DNA from: Cheiracanthium punctorium
Lineage: Eukaryota; Arthropoda; Arachnida; Araneae; Cheiracanthiidae
Direction of reading: 5' to 3'
Length of the DNA: 64,000 nt
Assembly (NCBI GenBank): GCA_038373885.1
Contig: JAWZYV010019936.1
Coordinates: 701,366-765,365, forward strand
A program made the translations under genes and the position numbers. The stretch's first letter is position 1. Each line of letters begins with the position of its first letter. This document shows, one piece after another, positions 56,990 through 64,000 of this stretch. The notes beneath the pieces are model-generated. The model made no database searches and had not been told where the DNA came from. It saw only the letters and a program-made list of their open reading frames with translations.

Positions 56990-57600
56990 TGTGCATGTAT
57001 ATATATTACACGTTTTTACACATTTTTACACGTTTGTGTAAAAATGTTTATGAATAAATAATTAATGTATGTAGTTTAAGTTTGTGTGTGAAACTTAAAC
57101 TGTGTGGAACTTTCATATGTTACTATTGTGCATGTGTGTCTTATGTATATATGTGTGTTTTCTAATTACGTGCATGTGTGTTTGTGGGTGTGAATATATA
57201 AGAATAGAGTACCCGTGAAAGTTTATGTGCTATACGGCTATGCGAGTGTATGTTTACATGTTGTGCGTGTGAAATGTATGTTTGTTACACGTGTGTGCAT
57301 ATGAAGTGAATGTATATACTATCTGCTTGTGGCGTAAGTATTTGCGTGTGTAGGCTTGTGACGAGAGTTTGTGTATACTACTATGTGAATGCATGCATGC
57401 CTGTATTTATGTGTGCAGTACCTGTGTACGAATGTGTGCCTAGGTGTGCATGTGTTGTAACTGCCTGTATGCCTGTGATGTCAATGTGTCTTTGTAGGCG
57501 TGTGAGGTGACTACGTTTTGTGTGTATACACGACTGTGTGAATGAATGTATCCACGCTTGTAAACGAATGTGGATGTGCTTGTTCGTGTGCATCTGTAGT
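56990..57600 (+). repeat. degenerate TG-rich low-complexity region
   Basis: Dominated by tgtgt/tatgt words without a fixed period; it grades into the 36-bp minisatellite. Several overlapping frames on both strands are composition artefacts. Confidence 0.8.
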
Positions 57601-58112
57601 GAATGTAGGAGCGTATGCTTGTGATGCGAGTGTGTGTATGCTTGCTATGCAAGCTTGTGATGCGAATGCATGTATGCTCGCTAATGTATGCTTGTGATGC
57701 GAATGCATGTATGCTCGCTATGTATGCTTGTGATGCGAATGCATGTATGCTCGCTATGCATGCTTGTGATGCGAATGCATGTGTGCTTGCTATGTATGCC
57801 TGTGATGCGACTGCATGTGTGCTTGCTATGTATGCTTGTGATGAGAATGTGTGTATGTTTGATATGTGTGCTTGTGATGCGAATGCATGTATGCTTGTTA
57901 TGTGTGCTTGTGATGCGAATGCATGTATGCTTGTTATGTGTGCTTGTGATGCGAATGCATGTATGCTTGTTATGTGTGCTTGTGATGCGAATGCATGTAT
58001 GCTTGTTATGTGTGCTTGTGATGCGAATGTAAGTATGCTTGCTATGTATGCTTGTGAAACGAATGGGCATATGCTCGCTTTGTATGTTTGTGATGCGAAA
58101 GAGTGTACGCTT
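57601..58112 (+). repeat. 36-bp minisatellite
   Basis: About 14 tandem units close to tgtatgcttgttatgtgtgc followed by ttgtgatgcgaatgca. Because 36 is a multiple of 3, frames remain open on both strands: a plus frame 57615-58268 with a repeated 12-residue CDANACMLVMCA-type unit, and minus frames with THNKHTCIRITS. The units at 57885-58025 are nearly identical, which points to recent expansion; the outer units are more diverged. Confidence 0.95.
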
Positions 58113-58129
58113 GTGATACGTGTTTACAG

Positions 58130-58289
58130 GAGCGAAGCGGAGTCAAAGGGAGCAAAGCTCCGCCCGTACACAGGACTGGATAGCCGTCGGACCGGAGGTC
58201 GGGTGATTGCGAGACCATGGACTCATCCCAACGCCGGATCGGGCGCCCGGATCTCACGTGACCGCTAGCGGCCCCGCACCCGAAAGGAG
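58130..58289 (+). other. candidate spliced exon, probably non-coding
   Basis: Acceptor-like cgtgtttacag ends at 58129 and a perfect donor gag-gtaagt spans 58287-58295. The 160 bases between are GC-rich in an AT-rich region. All three frames hit a stop before the donor, so if real it is a 5' UTR or lncRNA exon. It lies directly after the minisatellite. Confidence 0.3.
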
Positions 58290-58295
58290 GTAAGT

Positions 58296-59929
58296 GAATC
58301 TGCCTTGTCGCTTAATACTGCGCTGCGCAGCTCGCTGCTTGGTTTGCGTTACTGGACGGTGGCCTGTGCTCGAGATTTCGTACTTTTTCAGGCAAAACAC
58401 GAGACTTCGTGATTATTTAAAAGACTTCTATTTAGAGAGAGAGGGAGGTAGGAACGCTGCCTCCCAGTCCAAGAAGTAAAGGGGAATATCGAAGGAATCA
58501 CTCCATGAAATTCATTGCAGTGATTTCAATCACAGTGTCCGACACACACCCATACACATGCAGCGAGAAAAGTTTTCAAAGGGGTTAAAAAGAAAATTTC
58601 AACACTATTTGGATTCTCAAATATACATGTACATATTATAACGGAAGGTATTTTGGCACCCATAGGGAAGGCGCCCGGTGCGGTGGCACCGTTCGCTCCA
58701 CCCTAAGACCGGCTCGATTCCATCAAGCCATAAGGCGATACAGTTCTTACAATTTCACGGCAAAATGTTACTGGCACTAGTTTTTAAAAAACCTTCAAAG
58801 ACCAATCTACAATTGAGGAAGAACACTTCCCTTCGAGAAAATAGAACGAAACAAATACCATAGTCCCTTCGTTCTATCGCTCTTGCAGGTGAGACGAGAA
58901 AAATGCGCGGTGTATCCGATAGAAAAGGCGAGACGCGATGGGATGACATTTTACTTTTATGAATATAATAAAATGAATAGTATAAGTACTGTAATGAAAG
59001 CAAATCATTTCAAACATAGACGAAGTCTAATTGATCTTTTCAAATGTATACACATTTCGTTTCCTGCTGAATAAACTGACCAAAGTCATCCGATTTGATT
59101 TTTCTCTCACAACTGGCCGTTATGAGTCAGTGAGCGAAAATGAATGAATTGTATCTCGCTTACGGGATTAGAGATGTATTTTTTAAATGGACTGCAGAGC
59201 CATTGCTTTTTTTTGTAAGTGGGAGGGGCTATGTCGATAACCTGCCAAGTTCAATAACGGTTTTTACTGACTTATCTATTTTCTTATCAATTACATTACC
59301 AACTTCTGACTTTTGCGAACTGGATTTGCGTCATTTTGCCAAATGTACCAGAAATAGAAAGTCAATTATAGTTTTCGTTAATTTTTTTTTTACCAAGTTT
59401 GCCAACTAAGTATCTAATTTTGCCAAGTTTAATAGAATTTTGTGAGTAGGGGGGGGGAGGAGGCTCCCCCCCTTTATCAAGGCTCCTGACTGTATGCTTC
59501 TACAGTAAAGAAACGATCGCAAAAAAAGTACGAAAAAGCGAGGGTAAACATAAGCATCGCTATATGTCCGAATACTCGATACATCGAGGCGCTGTATAAA
59601 GACGGAGTACTGATTACTGTACTCATCATTGGGAGCCTAAAAAACTGTTGTGCGTGTTTCACGAAACTCGAATCATCGGAATGTTTTATTTATTTTATTA
59701 CAAATTGAATCTCTGTTGCTATAAAGATGCACGCACACCTATATATCTGTACGAGCGATATGGTACGAAAAGGCTAAAGGTATGGTGCGGTATTTATTAT
59801 CTTCGTCATCAAAAATATTATGGGACAGAATTCTAAGTTGTTGTCCATGTATTTATTAAAAACGCTGGCCCCGATTGAAGAATGATGAATGCGTTTGTCT
59901 CTTTATGGGACCTAATATGGACCCCCTAC
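58296..59929. other. stretch with nothing recognised
   Basis: A few short overlapping frames lack domains. G and C runs near 59448-59472 (ggggggggag / cccccccttt) may mark the hairpin of a decayed miniature element. Confidence 0.45.
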
Positions 59930-60204
59930 CATGGGCGCCGGCAGCTAAGGACGAGGTCGCGCCAGTGCCCACCCGTGTGTGAGGAACCCTTGCGATCGTA
60001 CAAAATTATAAATAAACTAGCTGAAGTACCCGTTCTTCGCACGGGAATGAATGGACTTTTTGATATTAATATTTGTTGTGATTACTATTTATTGTAATAA
60101 AGAGATATAGCAAAATGGATATCGCGTTATATTGTGTTCAATAATCATGCATACTGAATTTCAAGGCAATCGTTTTTACGGTGCAGAAGGCGATGCGGCG
60201 TAGC

Positions 60205-60935
60205 ACAATCTAGTGGCGAGTTTTAGCAAAACGGATACGGCAAAAATATTCTTCGCATTCAAGATATCGATGTATACGAATTTTCATGACGATCGGCTGA
60301 ATAGTCTTGAAGTTCATGTGTTGACGCGACATCTAGTGTCAAGTTATAGGAAAATGGATCGTGCCAAACTCTTCCCCGTGTTCAAATATCTATGTATACC
60401 TATTTTCATAGCGATTATTCGCACAGTCAAGAAGGGATACACTGCAGGGCCATCTAGTGGTTAATTAAAGTAATGATTTGCTACAGCGCCGTCATGTGGC
60501 GAGTTATAGCAAAATGGATAACGCCAAAATATTCTTATTGTTCAAATAGCTATGTATACTGATTTTCATAGCCACCGTTTGAATGGTCAAAAATTTGGCC
60601 TGCTGCAGCGTCATCTAGTGGCGAGTTAAAATAATAATGCATTGCAGTGCCATCTAGTGGTGAGTAACATCAAAAGTAACGCAGTTAGAATATATTCTTC
60701 GTTCTCAAATGTGTAAGTATAAAAAATTTTATGCCGATCAGTCGAACGGTATAGAAGTTGATGCGTTGCAGCGCTATTTAGCGGTAAGTTACAGCAAATG
60801 GATAGTGAAAAATATTCTCCGTGTTCTAATATTCGCGTGTACCAAATTTCATCAAAATTTGTTGGACGATATTCGCATAGCAAACGGCTAAACGGAATAG
60901 AATTCGACGTTCTGCTGCGCCACCTAGTGAAAAGT
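60205..60935 (+). repeat. ~121-bp tandem units with CTCF-core-like motif
   Basis: The landmark catctagtggcgagttatag recurs, diverged, near 60210, 60332, 60453, 60494, 60613, 60655, 60776 and 60925; spacing is about 120 bp with two short ~41-bp steps. On the minus strand the landmark reads ccactagatggc. Each unit also has 'caaaatggata', 'aaaatattctt' and 'tatgtata..attttcat' words. Confidence 0.85.
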
Positions 60936-61389
60936 TAGAGGAAAACGGATAGCATAAAAACCTTCTCCATGATAAAAGACTTAGGTGAACCAAATTTCAT
61001 GGTGATCGGTGAAACGGTGCTGGAGTTTTTCAACCTCCTACACACATACCAACATTCATTTTTATCTATAACCAGTCTTATTATATGTATATACCAGTCT
61101 CAAGTAAAATCCAGTTTCAAATCTAAGCCTCGCCAAAGTGCCAGCATACGCCATTTTGCAAGAGTTTTTTCAGGGAATCATTCGAAGCATTGACTTAGCA
61201 GCAATCAAAATGGGAAATGGTTCGACCGCCAGGCATTTATTTGAAAAGTGGAATCCCTTAATACAGCCGCATTTTTTAAATTATCAACTATAACATGTTT
61301 CATTCATCGTTACCTCGATGTACTAAATGCGAAGATTTCAATTTTCTGAAATTTGGCGGATTTCCCCAAGTTAAATCAATGTACTCAAT

Positions 61390-62110
61390 TGGCGAGAATT
61401 CTGAAGCTACATCGCTTGAAATGCCCTAATAACTGCATTATTTCTGCACGGATAGTTAAAATTTAATGCTGTATTCTAAGAAAACGTATACACTTGTTTT
61501 CAAAAATGCTATTTCCTTAAGCTCTCAGTAAATCGAGCCAAAAAGCCTAAAACTGTGCAAACCGCTAGAACTCACACTCTAAAAATCGGCCTATCAGCCA
61601 TTTTATTTTTCGCCAAACTAAAAAAAATTACATATTAGTCTCGGATATCTTCGATCCTCATTGTTTTGCGTATAAAACATTTCATTCCTGCTCTCATTTC
61701 TTATGCGCACACGATATTATAATTAAAAAAAATAACCTAAAAAAATAAACTAAAAAAATCATTATTATTCTTTTATTTTTACTTTAAGAATTTAAAACAT
61801 TTTATTCGGCAAAATCGCCACACATGGCAACCAAGATGCTTATTTCACACACTTTTTTCACTACAGGGGTTAATATTACGTAAAGCTTTCTGCGTGGAGA
61901 ACATATCTCTTAAATTCCGGGAACGGAAATTAAGGGAACCCTTCAGGAGGAAAACGTTTTTAAGTGGAGTTTCAAAGTTTTAAAGTGGACTATCATTTAT
62001 TCTATATTATTTTACATATCTGTGTAAAATTTCAGGCTGACAGGTCCATTTTTGTGGAATTGTATACTACCCAAATCAACAAATTGACAAACAGAATTTC
62101 ATTTTTATTT
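61390..62110 (+). repeat. 1.12-kb-spaced duplication, first copy
   Basis: Matches 62510-63235 at high identity in many blocks (atcgcttgaaat, 'ccttaagctctcagtaaat', 'aaccgctagaactcac', 'tttgcgtataaaacatttca', 'ggcaaaatcgccacacatgg', 'ttcaggctgacaggtccatt'). Confidence 0.9.
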
Positions 62111-62509
62111 ATAAGATAACCTACGCTTGTTTTTAAAAATACCCTCTCATTAAACTGCGCCAAGCGCTAGAATCATAGAAAATCTGACACACTTTCAGAT
62201 TTTTAAATACGCACTAAAGTGCTATATATAAAAAGAGTTATAATCCATGGGTCTTCCCTATTTTCGTTCCTTCTTTCATTAAGTTGGAAAGTGTATCATT
62301 ATTCATGAGTGTGATTAAACAAAATTAAAATTGATATTTCTAACATCCTTTTTTCTGGATGTAATACATTAGATGCAGAAAAGCTGCTCTGAAAAATGCA
62401 CAATTCCAACTGAATGAAAATTTCAAAAACTTATACGCAGGTGTATTCATAACCCAAATAGCAGACGATTAAATTACGATAAATAGCGCCAAGCGTTAGA
62501 ATCCTCCTC

Positions 62510-63235
62510 AAAATCGCGAGAATGCTGAAGATAGATCGCTTGAAATCCCTTAATAACTGCATTATTTTCGCAGGGATCATTAAAATTTAACGCTGTATTC
62601 TAATAAAACCTTTGTACTTGTTTTCAAAAATCCGTTTCCTTAAGCTCTCAGTAAATTCGCCAAGCCGGAAACTGTGCAAACCGCTAGAACTCACTTTCTC
62701 GGCATTTGAGCCATTTTATTTTTTCGCCAAACTAAAAAATTTTAACATAGTAGCCTCGGAAATCTTCAATTCTTATTGTTTTGCGTATAAAACATTTCAT
62801 TCCTGCTCCGATTTCCCATGCACACGATATTATAATTTAAAAAAAATATAACCTTACGAATATAAACTAACAAAAAAAAATCATTATTATTCTTTTATTT
62901 TTACTTTGAGAATTTAAAACATCTTATTCGGCAAAATCGCCACACATGGCAACCACGATCCTTATTTCACACTTTTTTCACTACAGGGGTTACAATTACG
63001 GAAAGCTTTTTGCGTGGAGAACATAAAAAATCTCCTAAATTCCGGGAACGGGTGGACTTTCAAAGTTTTAAAGTGGACTATCATTTATTCTATATTATTT
63101 TACATATCTGTGCAAAATTTCAGGCTGATAGATCCATTTTTGTGGATTTGTATACAACTCAAATCCACAAACAAACAAATAAACAAACAAACAAACAAAC
63201 AAACAAACAGAATTTCATTTTTATTTATAAGATAT
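62510..63235 (+). repeat. 1.12-kb-spaced duplication, second copy
   Basis: Direct repeat of 61390-62110, differing by scattered substitutions and small deletions. It contains the (CAAA)n tract at 63165-63209, which the first copy lacks (it has a single cagaatttca junction there). Confidence 0.9.
63165..63209. repeat. (CAAA)n microsatellite
   Basis: About ten tetranucleotide units just before the element's 3' end. Confidence 0.95.
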
Positions 63236-63408
63236 ACAAAATCTGAAGCCATTTTTATGCTAAGCAAACCAGTCATTTTACTTATTTACTTAATTTAATC
63301 GCAGAGTAAAAATCTACAAAATGCCGCTATAACGCGTGTGTATGTGCGCATTGCGTCGTGCTCTGACATTTTGCCCACCCTTATAAAAAAATCCTAGCGG
63401 CGCCCGTG

Positions 63409-64000
63409 CCACCGACTGGGTGTCCCTATCCTAAAATGGCCGTCGCTGGAGTCCTTGGAATACTTATACAGAAAGTGCCGGCACTTGGGAATAAAAAATG
63501 TATGTTTAAAAAACACGTAAATTCATAAAATTCAAATGAAATATTTTTAACCTATTTTCACCGGGCTGCCAAGAAATCTTACGTTTTTCGTTCGTATCTG
63601 TGTTTGTAATATTGTTTATTATGCCGTATCATCCGACTGTCTGCTACTGGTATCGATGGGAACCCAACTGTCCTGAGAAAGGTGATGCCAAAATAAATAA
63701 ATAAATAAATACAAAGTGCGGAAATGTCTCTTCTCTTCCGACTCAGTCCAATAAAAGGGCATCCAAAGGAAGGGTTTTAAAAGCGGATAAACCAAAACTA
63801 CTTATGTGTCTAAATGTAATTTGAAATGACACATTGCAAAATAAGAAATGGAACCCTTCTACTTCACAACCTTATACGGAATTTCGGCACGTCGCACACT
63901 GGGGCGACCCTAAAGTCATTTTGGACAGTAGGCGGAAAATGAAACCATTTAATATTGCATTTTTACTGTTGTATTGACAAACTAAGAACCTATTTCCACT
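63409..64000. other. stretch with nothing recognised
   Basis: An (AAAT)n-like run is at 63694-63710. No gene is seen. Confidence 0.5.

Larger units (their letters stand above)
60016..63235 (+). mobile_element. dispersed element with family A head and tail, repeat-filled
   Basis: The head ctagctgaagtacccgttct matches 39540; the tail (CAAA)n then tttcatttttatttataaga matches the 40.74-kb end, and an inner copy of the same tail is at 62094-62118. The interior consists of ~121-bp tandem units (60205-60935) followed by a ~1.12-kb duplication (61390-62110 and 62510-63235). No coding capacity is recognised. It seems to be a tandem or recombinant version of the family. Confidence 0.7.
59930..63408. 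mobile_element. hAT-like miniature split by a 3.2-kb insertion
   Basis: The left end catgggcgccggcagc and right-end reverse complement cacgggcgccgctagg are inverted. Flanking 8-mers ccccctac (59922-59929) and ccaccgac (63409-63416) match 6 of 8. Most of the interval is a later insertion, the family A-headed element at 60016-63235, leaving roughly 260 bp of the original element. Confidence 0.7.

Noticed and set aside
57615..58268. 217-codon plus-strand frame as a Cys-rich gene
   Set aside because: The frame is open because the minisatellite period (36) is a multiple of three; antisense frames are open too.

Overview
The window is AT-rich eukaryotic, non-genic DNA packed with decayed and nested transposable elements, microsatellites and dispersed repeats. 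No intact protein-coding gene can be supported. The mix (Tc1/mariner, pogo, hAT miniatures, piggyBac-like, Helentron, non-LTR and LTR retroelements, tRNA-derived SINEs) fits an invertebrate genome, most likely an arthropod and possibly a chelicerate. That placement is inference; no gene fixes it.

0-16 kb: an inside-out palindromic Tc1/mariner remnant inside a larger TIR element (1.7-4.5 kb), a dead pogo/DDE_1 transposase (6.3-6.8 kb), three direct copies of an unnamed repeat (5.1, 7.5, 10.5 kb), a tRNA-derived SINE (11.1 kb), a TIR element (12.5-13.2 kb), a CRE-rich patch (13.5 kb) and a TA-flanked mariner (14.4-15.8 kb) split by another repeat.

17-24 kb: a nested stack. A repeat built of ~175-bp monomers is interrupted by a 5'-truncated LINE. 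The (TA)n tail of the LINE holds a 3.1-kb LTR retrotransposon with nearly identical LTRs and no recognisable pol. Monomer sequence resumes at 23.3 kb.

24-40 kb: mostly featureless AT-rich DNA. It also has a Helentron remnant (helicase plus endonuclease, 31.1-32.6 kb), a repeat pair (28.9 and 33.7 kb), a TIR element (35.1 kb), a SINE remnant (36.1 kb) and a pre-miRNA-like hairpin (38.6 kb).

39.5-52.6 kb: another dispersed element, more monomer arrays carrying hAT miniatures with clear target duplications, a nest of hAT-like elements (43-47 kb) flanking a GC-rich possible gene fragment (44.4-45.8 kb), a mariner miniature with very long TIRs (47.7-48.7 kb) and a palindromic piggyBac-like element (51.2-51.7 kb).

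53-64 kb: a second piggyBac-like element, a 36-bp minisatellite with open frames on both strands, a candidate spliced non-coding exon (58.1 kb), and a hAT-like element split by a 3.2-kb repeat that carries CTCF-core-like sites.

The features do not form a pathway. The most distinctive object is the monomer-built repeat family, found at eight loci, whose ends look like inverted TTCCTTGYACG termini. All calls come from reading the sequence; no database search was run, and boundaries without a stated target-site duplication are approximate.
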